This document shows, one piece after another, positions 26,140 through 36,436 of a stretch of DNA of 56,799 bases. Made by a program: the position numbers and the translations under genes. The DNA comes from a virus. How positions within the stretch are numbered: the first letter of the stretch is position 1; every line of letters begins with the position of its first letter. The stretch is taken from IMG/VR virus record IMGVR_UViG_3300028610_001687, positions 1-56,799 of that record; one strand, given 5' to 3'. The notes under the pieces are model-generated. The model was not told where the DNA came from. It did not search any database and saw only the letters and a list, made by a program, of their open reading frames with translations.

Positions 26140-29100
26140 ATGAAGAAACTCCTCTTTAAAGGACCAGTTACAACAGCATCCGGATATGGTGTCCATGCTA
26201 GGCAGATTCTAAAAGCGCTGGTTGCCAGTGGTGTCTATGATATCAGCGTAAAAGCTATAAGTTGGGGTAATACGTCGATGATCCATGACGGTTCTCTCTT
26301 CTTCGATAAAATCTATGAGCTTGCTTCAAAATTTGGCAGTGAGCACGAAAAAGGCGGAGTTGAATATGATCTGTCAGTTCAGGTTACGATTCCGAATGAA
26401 TTTGAAAAGCTAGCTAAGTGCAATATCGGTATCACTGCAGGTATCGAAGTGAACGCATGTTCTCCTGAATGGATCGTTAAAGCAAATGAGATGGTGGATG
26501 CCTTATTCGTTCCATCAATGCATTCGAAGCAGGTCTTTGAACAGACGGGATTTCAAGATCAAGCAGGAAATACGCTTAGCTTGAATAAGCCGGCATTTCT
26601 TGCACACGAGGGATTCAATCCCAAGTATTTTAATACAGATGAAGTCAATGAGTCGTTCAACGATTTCGAATGTGATTTCAATTTTCTTTTCGTTGGGCTC
26701 GGTATAAGTGGGAAATTTGACGAAGAAAGAAAGAATACGTCAAATCTCATTAAGTGGTTTTGTGAAGCATTCAAAGACCGTAAAGATGTCGGTCTTGTAA
26801 TGAAAACAGCGATTGTTAATAATTCGCTTGCAGATTTTAGAAATACAAAATATCTAATTGAACAGATTAAGAAATCAACTGATTGTGGGAAATATCCGCG
26901 TATCGAATTGATACACGGTCGTCTCTCAGATGAAGAGATGGCACTACTCTACAAGAACCCGAAAGTTAAAGCTTTCGTTAGTCTGACACACGGCGAAGGG
27001 TACGGACTGCCACTACTTGAAGCTGCAGCTTGTGGTCTACCAGTAATTGCTACAAATTGGTCAGGACATCTTGATTTTCTTAATATTCCTGATGTAAAGA
27101 CGTCATTCGTAAAACTTGACTTCGATCTGACACCTGTTCCAGATTCTGCAGTATGGAAGGGTGTAATTGAAAAGGGAACGCAATGGGCATCAGTTAAGGA
27201 AGAAGATGTCAAGTTTAAGCTACGAAAAGTAGTTGATAGCTATGACAAACCAAAAGAGTGGGCAGAAAGTCTCGCAAAGCATGTACATGAGAACTTCACT
27301 GAAGGTAAAGTGATGTCTCAGCTCGTTAATGACATCACACGCGTTTCACATATGCATCGCCAAGTGAATCCAACATCTGTAAACGAAGTCATTAGCACAC
27401 TTAAGTCGAGTTTCGATAAAGAAGATTCTGGCTTGAAACTTCTTTATACAATGCCAATATCTGCCGGTGATGTATACATTTCAACTGCAGTTGTTAATTC
27501 GCTGAAGAAGAAATTCCCAGAGCATAAGATTTTCTTTGCGACAAGCCAAGAGTATACATCAATTCTGAAAGATAACACTGATATACACAAAGTCTTGCAG
27601 CATCAGGACTGGATGAATAATGTTCCATTGCTTGAGCAAGTATTTGATGAGGTTTATACGCCGAACCTTGCTGTCCAGATGACATTCTCAAACTGGGTAC
27701 ATGGTGGAAAAGGTCGTCTGCTTGCAAATGAAATTGCAAATCAGTGTAATGTAGAGCTCGGTGATTATTTCATTAAGACAGAGGAGATTTCTACTCCAGA
27801 AAACTATATTGTCTTCAATCCTGGTTCCGGTGAGGGACAGTGGGAAGCACGGAACTATCTGCACTGGCAGGAGATCATCAATAATCTTATTAGAGAGCTA
27901 GGTGATGAAACACAGATTGTTCAAGTAGGACTGAAAGACGATCCATTGTATGCAGGCTGCACTGATTTTAGAGGGAAAACAGAGAACTTTAATCAACTCG
28001 CACATGTGATTAGCAAGTCAAAACTCGTTCTCGGCATCGATAGCGTCACGATGCACATGGCGGCAGGTCTCAGTGTCGATCACGTAGCGCTCTTCGGTAG
28101 TTCATATCCAACATCAACAGGTCCAGTAGTTTCATTAATTGACGTATCAGACAATGGATTTGTAGAGTTTGGAAAAAAATCGTGTAAAAGTGTTCTTCTA
28201 GAGACATCAAGTCGCTATACATGTGACAAAGCATGCTATAAATATCAGTGTGAAGTTGACAAAGACTATCCTTGTATCAACGAGATAATGCCAGAAAATG
28301 TTTTTCGCTCAACGTTAAGACTTCTCTATCCAGATAGAGATCAAAAGAATTTTCTTAAAAACTATGAAGAATATAATCCAAAGATCTCAGGATACACACA
28401 TGTCTATAATGCAGAAGGCGGAGAGTATCCATTCGTAGAGTCAATCAAGTCGATGCTTGGATTCTGTGATGAGGTAATCGTCGTTGATGGTGGTTCAGAC
28501 GATGGGACAGTAGAGAAAATAAATGCCATCGGAGACAAACGGATTAAAGTCATTGAGCGTAAGTGGGATTGGGATGAGCCAGGCATGGACGGCATGCAGA
28601 AAGCATATGGTCGTGCTATGTGCACTGGAGATTTCCTCTGGCAGCAAGATGTAGATGAAGTTGTCCATGAGGAAGATTACGATAAGATTAGAAAGCTTTC
28701 AAAGAGATTCCCGAAAGATGTAAACTTACTTCATCTTCCAGTTATTGAACTATGGGGTGAGCCAGATTGTGTTCGAACAGACCGCCACTCATGGAAATGG
28801 CGATTCTCAAGAAATGACTTTAGGATTACTCATGGTATCACTAAACACGCAAGATTGATTGATGAGAAGACTGGTAAGGTCTATGCGAAGCGTGGCCAAT
28901 CTGACGGTTGCGAATATATCGACATCATGACGAATGAATATATTCCCCACAAGGGATTTTATACGAACGAGATCGATCAAGTAAGACAACAGGATCCTGC
29001 TAGATACGGTGAACTAATGAACAAAGCATTCAGTGAATTGCCGTGTGTCTATCATTATTCATGGGCGAATATTCCAAGAAAGATTAAGAACTTTAAACAA

Positions 29101-29304
29101 ACATGGGATGCTATGTGGTCTAATCTCTACCGCGAGCAGGAGCCAGAAGATAGATTTCCTGATGTAAAGGATGAGAATGATAAAGAAAACATACAGAGAG
29201 TTGCTGAAGCTCTTAAAACTCAGGGTGGGGAACACGACGTTGCTAAAACGTTCAGGTTGGATCGTACAAATCCGACCGTGATGGGAGATTGGCTTGCTGA
29301 CTGA
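26140..29304 (+). CDS. Three-domain glycosyltransferase fusion GT4-GT9-GT2, 1054 aa
   Basis: Domain 1 (about 1-420) is GT4 with HGEGYGLPLLEA near residue 284. Domain 2 (about 430-735) is heptosyltransferase-like GT9, with AGDVYISTAVVNSLKKKFP, VFNPGSGE and GIDSVTMHMAAG. Domain 3 (about 748-1054) is GT2, with HVYNAEGG, VVDGGSDDGT near 780 and the metal-binding DVDE near 834. Such a protein could add three consecutive sugars. Domains are normally separate proteins, so this is a rare fusion. The reading frame is continuous. The following gene starts inside its end. Confidence 0.85.
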   Translation: MKKLLFKGPVTTASGYGVHARQILKALVASGVYDISVKAISWGNTSMIHDGSLFFDKIYELASKFGSEHEKGGVEYDLSVQVTIPNEFEKLAKCNIGITAGIEVNACSPEWIVKANEMVDALFVPSMHSKQVFEQTGFQDQAGNTLSLNKPAFLAHEGFNPKYFNTDEVNESFNDFECDFNFLFVGLGISGKFDEERKNTSNLIKWFCEAFKDRKDVGLVMKTAIVNNSLADFRNTKYLIEQIKKSTDCGKYPRIELIHGRLSDEEMALLYKNPKVKAFVSLTHGEGYGLPLLEAAACGLPVIATNWSGHLDFLNIPDVKTSFVKLDFDLTPVPDSAVWKGVIEKGTQWASVKEEDVKFKLRKVVDSYDKPKEWAESLAKHVHENFTEGKVMSQLVNDITRVSHMHRQVNPTSVNEVISTLKSSFDKEDSGLKLLYTMPISAGDVYISTAVVNSLKKKFPEHKIFFATSQEYTSILKDNTDIHKVLQHQDWMNNVPLLEQVFDEVYTPNLAVQMTFSNWVHGGKGRLLANEIANQCNVELGDYFIKTEEISTPENYIVFNPGSGEGQWEARNYLHWQEIINNLIRELGDETQIVQVGLKDDPLYAGCTDFRGKTENFNQLAHVISKSKLVLGIDSVTMHMAAGLSVDHVALFGSSYPTSTGPVVSLIDVSDNGFVEFGKKSCKSVLLETSSRYTCDKACYKYQCEVDKDYPCINEIMPENVFRSTLRLLYPDRDQKNFLKNYEEYNPKISGYTHVYNAEGGEYPFVESIKSMLGFCDEVIVVDGGSDDGTVEKINAIGDKRIKVIERKWDWDEPGMDGMQKAYGRAMCTGDFLWQQDVDEVVHEEDYDKIRKLSKRFPKDVNLLHLPVIELWGEPDCVRTDRHSWKWRFSRNDFRITHGITKHARLIDEKTGKVYAKRGQSDGCEYIDIMTNEYIPHKGFYTNEIDQVRQQDPARYGELMNKAFSELPCVYHYSWANIPRKIKNFKQTWDAMWSNLYREQEPEDRFPDVKDENDKENIQRVAEALKTQGGEHDVAKTFRLDRTNPTVMGDWLAD

Positions 29305-30094
29305 CATATTCATAACTTATAAAAATAGAGATGATCTTTTTGAAAGATCTTACTCATCTTTTATGGAAAACACAGATCCATCGTTATATCGTTTAACGGT
29401 TATTTGTGATGGATATGATATACCAGACTTTGTTAAAGACTGTGATCATATATTGTGGCACGCAGATAATCTTGGTCTTGGTCCGTCGATAAATCAGGCT
29501 CTTGCTCACATTGATGCGTTGAATAAATATTACGAATCTTCACCTGATCCTGCTGATTGTAACGAAGTGACCGAATTTGTTTGCTACTGTCAGGACGATC
29601 TGCTATACTCTCCCGGTTGGCTCGAGACGCTAGCAAAGTTCTTCTTATTGTTCGAGCGACAAAAGAATCTCGGTTTTGCATCTGGTGTAGAATGTATAGA
29701 ACATGAGATGAAAGAGGTAGTGGGAGAATTTCAAGGAACAAAACTCATCACGAAAGATTGGATTCGTGCAGCACAAGTATTTGGTCGACGTGATTATTGG
29801 ATGAGTATGTTTCCAATTCCTGCATTTGATCCTGAGACAGGTAGAAAGCGCGCTAAACCGAACGACGGGATGGGATCGGGTGTCGACTGGCATTTTATAC
29901 GAAACCATGAGAATTCCGTGTGCAAGTCAGGAAAAACGTGTTTAGTTCTACCTGGTCTCGTAAAACATATGGGATACGATCAATCAACGTGGTTAGATCG
30001 TGAAATGCCAGAGTCTAATGAAGATAAGCGTGCCATCCGATGGAACGACATAACCAAAAGCAAAGCTGTGATTAAGGACATTAATGACTGGTAG
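29294..30094 (+). CDS. GT2-like glycosyltransferase, 266 aa
   Basis: TTG start overlapping the fusion gene. DIFITYKNRDDL at the start and NLGLGPSINQAL plus CQDDLLYSPGW (about 94-104) match the nucleotide-sugar and metal-binding parts of GT-A (GT2) enzymes. Overlaps the next gene by 11 bases. Confidence 0.75.
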   Translation: MLTDIFITYKNRDDLFERSYSSFMENTDPSLYRLTVICDGYDIPDFVKDCDHILWHADNLGLGPSINQALAHIDALNKYYESSPDPADCNEVTEFVCYCQDDLLYSPGWLETLAKFFLLFERQKNLGFASGVECIEHEMKEVVGEFQGTKLITKDWIRAAQVFGRRDYWMSMFPIPAFDPETGRKRAKPNDGMGSGVDWHFIRNHENSVCKSGKTCLVLPGLVKHMGYDQSTWLDREMPESNEDKRAIRWNDITKSKAVIKDINDW

Positions 30095-31136
30095 ATTAGT
30101 TACAATTTCATTTACTTCATTAGATTCTCCTGGTGGTGTTCCACGATGGTGTCGAGATTTTGCTAGTTGTTTTCCTGAGACAAAACACTATTGCTGGCAG
30201 GACTGCCCACTTAGCAAATTCAATGAGCCGATGGCTGAGTGGGATCGAGCGGCTGTCTTGAATGCCTGGCTTAGGAAGTTTGGTAAAGTAGACAAAGATG
30301 ACATCTTCATCGTAGATGGATTCTGGGGCCAGGGCCTCGAGGATTTCCCAAATGTTATCTCAGTGTGCCATGGTATCTGGTCGCATCTCATAAAAGAAGA
30401 GGCCGACGCTGGCAAGAAACCTGACTTCCCTCTTAATCACGCGATGCAAGTGGGATACAGGAAGGGACATTTAAAACGAGGCGGAAAGCTCGTCGCTGTA
30501 TCTCAGTTCATCCAGCACCAGATGCAGATCCAGTGGGGATTCGAGTCTGAAGTAATCAATAATGCTATTGATCTTGAGAAATATACTCCATCAGATGAAC
30601 CACACTATTTAGGAAAACCATTCATTATACATGGTATAAATGATCGTGGGAATAAAAACAAAGGATGGGAACATATTGAATATCTTAAAGAGAATTTAGA
30701 TGCTGTCATTTTATCTCTTGATGAAGCATCCGGTCATCTTGATCAAGAAGATAAGCATAAAGTTTTAGCAATGGCAGATCTCGTCGTCATCCCGTCAGCA
30801 TATGAAGGAAATTCATATTTTGCATTAGAAACGTTGGCATGTGATGTCCCAGTGGTGACATATAATGTTGGATTATTCTATGAGCTAAGTAAACGAGATC
30901 ATGATCATCCCTTTTGGCCAGCAAGATATGACGTTGGTTATATAATGCCAAGAATCTGTAGAAGTAAAGAGATGACATTGGAGTATGTAAAGTTAGCATT
31001 GGAAGGTTTAAAAGATTTTCCACATTCTAATTCTCCACGTTATGTTGCAAAAACCTATCAAGTGTATAATTTCCATGCACACTGGAGAGCCTATTTGAAT
31101 AGGGAGTTTGGATATGAGTCTTCGAGTCAGAGTTGA
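30084..31136 (+). CDS. GT4-type glycosyltransferase, 350 aa
   Basis: SPGGVPRWCRDFA near the N terminus is the acceptor-side motif; the C-terminal half has SAYEGNSYFALE (about 234-245), the E-x7-E motif. GT-B fold. Part of the same translationally coupled string. Confidence 0.82.
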   Translation: MTGRLVTISFTSLDSPGGVPRWCRDFASCFPETKHYCWQDCPLSKFNEPMAEWDRAAVLNAWLRKFGKVDKDDIFIVDGFWGQGLEDFPNVISVCHGIWSHLIKEEADAGKKPDFPLNHAMQVGYRKGHLKRGGKLVAVSQFIQHQMQIQWGFESEVINNAIDLEKYTPSDEPHYLGKPFIIHGINDRGNKNKGWEHIEYLKENLDAVILSLDEASGHLDQEDKHKVLAMADLVVIPSAYEGNSYFALETLACDVPVVTYNVGLFYELSKRDHDHPFWPARYDVGYIMPRICRSKEMTLEYVKLALEGLKDFPHSNSPRYVAKTYQVYNFHAHWRAYLNREFGYESSSQS

Positions 31137-31761
31137 TGATTTTCCTGGAACGAAACCAGAAGAGTTCTTTAAGCACAATCTTGAGAACTTCAAGCGTTTT
31201 AATGACATCTTCTGGAATCGTGACATTTCATATGTCTTGGGTGTAATCCCAGGATATACAACTCCCAGAGATCTACAATGGCTTGCAGAGCAGGACCATA
31301 TCACCATCGCCATGCACGGTGTGGTCCATAACGAGAGCCACCCAGACGAATTCAGAGACCACACATATCAAGATATAGAGAACTCCTTACACCGCATGAA
31401 AGATGTCTTTGAGAGCTCTACAGGCGCAAGAGTGGTAGACTATATTCCACCACATAACACAGTCAATGCAGACACAGTTCTTGCATTGTCTCGTCTAGGG
31501 TTCGAAAATATATACGGTGGTCCTGAGACAGATGATGAGATCAAGCGCTATATCACAATACAAGGGATGAACTACATTCATTCTGAGCCGCCATTAGAAT
31601 ATGGTAGATCTGATGAGCTGATGGAACGAGGTTCTGTTGAATATCTGCTTGAGAATGCATCGAAGAAAGACATACATCTTGCTCTACATTGGACATGGGA
31701 ACACAACATAGGGCTTGATAATCTTAGAAACTATCTGGATCGACTCAAGAATCTTTTTTAA
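31114..31761 (+). CDS. Polysaccharide deacetylase-like protein, 215 aa
   Basis: GGGAG supports ATG 31114. RVDDFP gives the metal-binding Asp pair and AMHGVVHNE the two His of carbohydrate esterase family 4 / DUF2334 relatives. It would remove N-acetyl groups from a glycan. No signal peptide, so it would act in the cytoplasm on a precursor. Confidence 0.75.
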   Translation: MSLRVRVDDFPGTKPEEFFKHNLENFKRFNDIFWNRDISYVLGVIPGYTTPRDLQWLAEQDHITIAMHGVVHNESHPDEFRDHTYQDIENSLHRMKDVFESSTGARVVDYIPPHNTVNADTVLALSRLGFENIYGGPETDDEIKRYITIQGMNYIHSEPPLEYGRSDELMERGSVEYLLENASKKDIHLALHWTWEHNIGLDNLRNYLDRLKNLF

Positions 31762-33296
31762 TGGAAACTATCTGTTTAGTCATACCTCCTTCTCTCTTTC
31801 TTCTTGACGAAAGAGTGTTTCCATCACTTGGCATTCTCAAAGTTGCAGCATCATTGGAGGAACGTGGATGGCCAGTGGAAGTATTGGACTTGAGTGGGAT
31901 AGAAAACTATCTGGAAGTTCTGACTATACATGCAAAGGATTCAAAAGCTACTATATGGGGATTTACGTCGACTACCCCACAGATGCCTGCGACTGCGAAG
32001 CTTGTAGATACTCTAAGGGTGGAAAGGCCGGACGCTGCTGTCATTATTGGAGGTCCCCATCCGACGTTGATAAATGCTGCAAGAAAGAAGGAAGAAAAGT
32101 CACGTACGAATGGACGAGCACATCGAGCATTCAGTGACTTAACGTGGATGTTTGACATAATTGTTGCAGGAGATGGTGAAGATGCGATTTTTGAAGCTTT
32201 GGATCTATGTGGTAAAAGCAAAGGGTTGGTTGACGGGGATGATCCAAAAAGCCCTCTCTTTCTTACGAATAAGAGATTAGGTGAGCTGCCGCCACCAGCT
32301 AGACATCTAATAGATTTAGACACATACAAATATATGATCGAAGGATTTAGCGCAACGAGCCTAATCGCTCAACTTGGTTGCCCATTTCAGTGTGGGTTTT
32401 GTGGAGGTAGAGAATCTCCAATGCTTAGACGAATTCGAATGCGCTCGATTCAGAGTATTATTGATGAGATGACATTTCTTCATGAGCAATATGGCTATAC
32501 GGGATTCATGTTCTATGATGATGAGCTAAACGTAAATAAGAAGATGGTGGAGCTAATGAATGAGATCTCCAATCTTCAGGATCGTCTTGGCATCGAATTT
32601 AGATTAAGGGGATTTGCTAAAGCAGAGCTTCTTACTGAAGAACAAGCTAAGTCAATGTACAGAGCTGGATTTAGACAATTACTCACTGGTTTTGAATCTG
32701 GTTCCCCACAAATACTTGAAAACATCAATAAAAGAGCAACTCGTGATGATAATACTCGTGCTGTTGAGATAGCAAAGAAGTATGGATTGAAAGTCAAGGC
32801 TCTCATGTCAATTGGTCATCCAGGCGAATCATATGAGACAATTGAAGAGACAAAACAGTGGCTTCTAGACATGGAACCAGATGACTTTGACTGTACGATT
32901 ATCACGACATATCCTGGCTGCCCTTACTATGATGAAGCAGTAGAGACAAAACCTGGAATATGGACTTATACATATGAGAAGACAGGCGATAGACTTCATG
33001 CTATCGAACTGAACTACAACGAGACCGCTGACTACTACAAAGGCGATCCTAATCTAGACGGCGGCTACCAAGCATATGTATATACAGATTATATATTTTC
33101 AAATGACCTTGTAACTGCAAGAGATGACCTTGAACGTTACGTTAGGAATAAACTTGAAATTCCATTTAATCAATCTACTGAATCAATATGTTTTGATCAT
33201 TCAATGGGTCAAGGTTCATTACCTTCAAGTATCCTTAGAGTATCTCAAAACAAACGAGTTTCCAAAATGCCTAATCTATTACCTGTGATTGAGTAG
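31761..33296 (+). CDS. B12-binding radical SAM enzyme, 511 aa
   Basis: N-terminal cobalamin-binding domain (about 1-165) with PSLGILKVAASLEERG and IIGGPHPT. The radical SAM core has GCPFQCGFCGG (about 206-216), the CxxxCxxC that binds the 4Fe-4S cluster. Family members methylate or rearrange unactivated carbons. Its place among glycan genes suggests C-methylation of, or another radical step on, a sugar. ATG overlaps the upstream stop. Confidence 0.83.
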   Translation: METICLVIPPSLFLLDERVFPSLGILKVAASLEERGWPVEVLDLSGIENYLEVLTIHAKDSKATIWGFTSTTPQMPATAKLVDTLRVERPDAAVIIGGPHPTLINAARKKEEKSRTNGRAHRAFSDLTWMFDIIVAGDGEDAIFEALDLCGKSKGLVDGDDPKSPLFLTNKRLGELPPPARHLIDLDTYKYMIEGFSATSLIAQLGCPFQCGFCGGRESPMLRRIRMRSIQSIIDEMTFLHEQYGYTGFMFYDDELNVNKKMVELMNEISNLQDRLGIEFRLRGFAKAELLTEEQAKSMYRAGFRQLLTGFESGSPQILENINKRATRDDNTRAVEIAKKYGLKVKALMSIGHPGESYETIEETKQWLLDMEPDDFDCTIITTYPGCPYYDEAVETKPGIWTYTYEKTGDRLHAIELNYNETADYYKGDPNLDGGYQAYVYTDYIFSNDLVTARDDLERYVRNKLEIPFNQSTESICFDHSMGQGSLPSSILRVSQNKRVSKMPNLLPVIE

Positions 33297-34329
33297 CTAT
33301 AAGGTGAAAAAACACATTATAATTTCTCCTCGTGAGGGAAGTGATTTCTCCATGGATCTCATTTTTGCCGGTCTTGTCAGGAGGTTTGGTAAGGAGAATG
33401 TAATCGATTGGCCACCAAGAGCTAAGCATCGTGAAGGAAAGCCAGAGCTCATTGGGCATGACGAACAGGACTACGGAGCCGAACGCAGATCTCTATGTTA
33501 TGTAGAGGGTTGTGGAGACATGAAAGAATGGTCACGTTCTGAAATAATAACAGAGATCTTTTCGCACAATGTAGACGCTGTTTTCTTAGATGAGACAAAT
33601 GAGTCGGCAGTGTATTGGCATGAGCTCTTTGCTCTGTATTCAGGAGTTGTAAGAACGGTTGTAATAGCAGGACATGATAGCTTTAGAGGATTGCCTAGAG
33701 GAGTTTTAGCTAGTTTTGGTCCCAATACAACAATGTTTGTAGATGATTGGAAGTCTGAGTATGACGAGTTAGAGAATACATACCTTACAAACCTCTCATG
33801 TAATTTCGATCACTTGTGGGATGTGGAGAACAGAGATAAGTATTTAGCAGACAAGAAATATGACATTTGTTTCATCGGCTATAATAGCAACCCAGCGCGG
33901 AAAGTGGTGATAGACCATGTAAAGAAGAAGTGGGGACATCTCAACAACTGTATTGTATTTGAAGAACGACCGGACATGTATGATGCTTTTGTACGACATG
34001 ATGAGATGTTTCGTCTCATCGCCCAAAGCAAAATATGTCTTAATTTGCCCGGAGCATCAACAAATGGAAGGGCTCTTCGATACTACGAGATTCCATATGT
34101 TGGATCACTTATGGTGTCAATGAGAACGCTTGCTACTGACCTTGCTATGGCTCCAGCGATGGGGTTTTGTTTTGAGTCGTTGGAAGAACTGGACAAACTC
34201 ATTCAGCAACGTCTTGACGATAATGGATATTGTGAAGATGTCGCCTGCCTTGACCATTATGGATGTATGGAATCGCACACCATCGACGCTAGGATGAACT
34301 ACATATTCGAGGTTTTAAACAATGGTTGA
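33289..34329 (+). CDS. CgeB-like glycosyltransferase, 346 aa
   Basis: TTG 33289 overlaps the radical SAM gene; GTG 33304 is an alternative start. The C-terminal part (CLNLPGASTNGRALRYYEIPYVGSL) resembles CgeB / GT1-type transferases that lack the classic E-x7-E motif. Family assignment moderate. Confidence 0.65.
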   Translation: MSSYKVKKHIIISPREGSDFSMDLIFAGLVRRFGKENVIDWPPRAKHREGKPELIGHDEQDYGAERRSLCYVEGCGDMKEWSRSEIITEIFSHNVDAVFLDETNESAVYWHELFALYSGVVRTVVIAGHDSFRGLPRGVLASFGPNTTMFVDDWKSEYDELENTYLTNLSCNFDHLWDVENRDKYLADKKYDICFIGYNSNPARKVVIDHVKKKWGHLNNCIVFEERPDMYDAFVRHDEMFRLIAQSKICLNLPGASTNGRALRYYEIPYVGSLMVSMRTLATDLAMAPAMGFCFESLEELDKLIQQRLDDNGYCEDVACLDHYGCMESHTIDARMNYIFEVLNNG

Positions 34330-34942
34330 TTATATTAAATTTATTGCAAAGAGAAAGAAACCTGGAGCTCTTTCTAGATCTCTTATTCCAATAGGAAAAA
34401 TTTCAAGTATGCTTCAATTGTTAAATGATGTGACGTCAATTGAAGGTGACGTTGCAGAATGTGGAGTATACAGAGGTGGTTCTGCATATTTTATTTGTGA
34501 ATTTCTTGAATCTGTAGAGTCAAATAAGAGAATACATTTGTTTGACACTTTTACCGGCATACCATATTCTTCTTTAGATAAAAGTGATTCTCATAAAGTT
34601 GGAGATTTTTCTACTGTAGACCTTACAGATGTTAAGTCTCATCTCCAAGATCATAACGATAAGATAGACTATCATGCTGGTGAATTTCCTAGTACATTTA
34701 ATAACTTAGATATAAGTAAGAAATTTTCATTTATCCATGTTGATTGTGATGTATATGATAGTGTATTATCATGCTGTGAGTTTTTCTACGATAGAATGAA
34801 TTCAGGTGGTATAATTCTTTTTGATGATACAAATTCACCATCATGCCGAGGTGCACTTCGTGCCCTTAATGACTTTGTCAAACATGCAGGTATAGAATAT
34901 CTTAGAATTAATAATGACAATCATTATATTGTTAAAGAATAA
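34322..34942 (+). CDS. TylF/MycF-type O-methyltransferase, 206 aa
   Basis: GDVAECGVYRGGSA (about 42-55) binds S-adenosylmethionine; HLFDTFTGIP and HVDCDVYDS are typical of the macrocin (TylF) sugar O-methyltransferase family, with the metal-binding Asp in LFDD. Likely methylates a sugar of the island's glycan. Confidence 0.82.
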   Translation: MVDYIKFIAKRKKPGALSRSLIPIGKISSMLQLLNDVTSIEGDVAECGVYRGGSAYFICEFLESVESNKRIHLFDTFTGIPYSSLDKSDSHKVGDFSTVDLTDVKSHLQDHNDKIDYHAGEFPSTFNNLDISKKFSFIHVDCDVYDSVLSCCEFFYDRMNSGGIILFDDTNSPSCRGALRALNDFVKHAGIEYLRINNDNHYIVKE

Positions 34943-36429
34943 TGAAGATACTCGTAGGTAAAACATTCGGGTTGGGAAATGCTGTCATGTGTATTCCAAT
35001 GCTCAAGGCACTTCGCTCATTAAAACCTGAACGTCTCGATGTAATGATAGGTGATACGCCTGATGATTTTGGTGCTTATGATATTTTTAAATATTTGCTT
35101 AAAAATGGCATCATAGACAGTATCAACATCAACGTCTCTAGGGATTATGTCTATGATGTAGCCATAATGTCTATACCATTCGATGGAAGATGGAGAAATC
35201 AAGAACATTACAGAGCATATAGGGTCATGGACAGTAGAACAAGACCTGATCCATCTACTACTGGATTTATTTCATGGAAGAAACATGAAATAGAGTATCA
35301 GATGGATAATGCTCGTGAACTTGGATATAAAGATAAAGTTCCAGATTGTTCTTTTTATGGTGATGTAGATAGTAATAATTTCGATATTTATATTGGCGTA
35401 GGATATAAGAAAGATGCTGCGGGTTTTTGGAAGAAGAAACATTGGGGCAACGAAAAGTTTGCAGAGCTAATAACACTTTTATTGGATGATAATGGTAATA
35501 AAGATCTTACTATATGGTCAACAGGAAATACGTTAGATTGGGGTTTATCACTCGGACCAATTCAAAGATTAGTATCGAATAATAGATTTAAACCTGATAT
35601 TACAACTTTAGATAATGCTTTTAAGAAGTTAAGTACTTGTGGATTATATATTGGAAATGACACTGGTATAACGCATGTAGCCGCATCGATGGATATTCCA
35701 TGTATCGTGGCAAATTTTATAGAATATTCAGCTGTAAAATCTCATCCATGGAACAGTCACAGTTGTAGTTGTACTATAACAAAAGATAGTGCCGAAGGTC
35801 TTTCAGTACAAGAGATGTTTTCACATGTAAAAAACTTTAAGGGTTATATTGAGAGATATATTGCATTGGGTGAAACAAGTAAAGCTAAAACTAGAAGAGA
35901 AAAGAGCAATTTCTTTGATTTGTATTGTAAAGGTAAAGGGATTGATATAGGATGCGGACCAGATCCCATCTTGCCTGACTCTGAAAAATGGGATATTCTT
36001 CTTGGACATGGGGATGCAACTTTAATGGAAGGTGTCGAAGATGAAACATATGACTATGTTCATTCTAGTCACTGTATAGAACATACCACTAGTCCTATTC
36101 TTTGTCTAAAGAATTGGTTTAGAATCTTAAAGAAAGATGGTTATCTTTCAATACTCATGCCCCACAGGGATTTGTATGAACAGCAAAAAACACTGCCTTC
36201 TAAGTTTAATCATGACCACAAGGTTTTCTTTTTACCGAATGAACATGAACTACCAGATACATTAGGTTTTAGACAACTTGTTGACGAAATACTTGAAGAA
36301 GGCTCTTATGAGATCATTTATATAAACACGTGTGATGCTGGCTATCATGGCGTTCCAAAAATGCCAGATGGACATGCACCGTTGGATTCAGAATATTCAA
36401 TAGAAGTTGTTATTAAGAAATTAAAGTGA
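34942..36429 (+). CDS. Fusion of GT9-like transferase and SAM methyltransferase, 495 aa
   Basis: Residues about 1-300 resemble heptosyltransferase GT9 (GLGNAVMCIPMLKALR at the start, YIGNDTGITHVAASM about 235-249). Residues about 325-495 form a class I methyltransferase (GIDIGCGPDP near 332, SHCIEHT, LKKDGYLSILMP). Couples sugar addition with methylation or acceptor modification. ATG overlaps the upstream stop by one base. Confidence 0.8.
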   Translation: MKILVGKTFGLGNAVMCIPMLKALRSLKPERLDVMIGDTPDDFGAYDIFKYLLKNGIIDSININVSRDYVYDVAIMSIPFDGRWRNQEHYRAYRVMDSRTRPDPSTTGFISWKKHEIEYQMDNARELGYKDKVPDCSFYGDVDSNNFDIYIGVGYKKDAAGFWKKKHWGNEKFAELITLLLDDNGNKDLTIWSTGNTLDWGLSLGPIQRLVSNNRFKPDITTLDNAFKKLSTCGLYIGNDTGITHVAASMDIPCIVANFIEYSAVKSHPWNSHSCSCTITKDSAEGLSVQEMFSHVKNFKGYIERYIALGETSKAKTRREKSNFFDLYCKGKGIDIGCGPDPILPDSEKWDILLGHGDATLMEGVEDETYDYVHSSHCIEHTTSPILCLKNWFRILKKDGYLSILMPHRDLYEQQKTLPSKFNHDHKVFFLPNEHELPDTLGFRQLVDEILEEGSYEIIYINTCDAGYHGVPKMPDGHAPLDSEYSIEVVIKKLK

Positions 36430-36436
36430 TCACACG

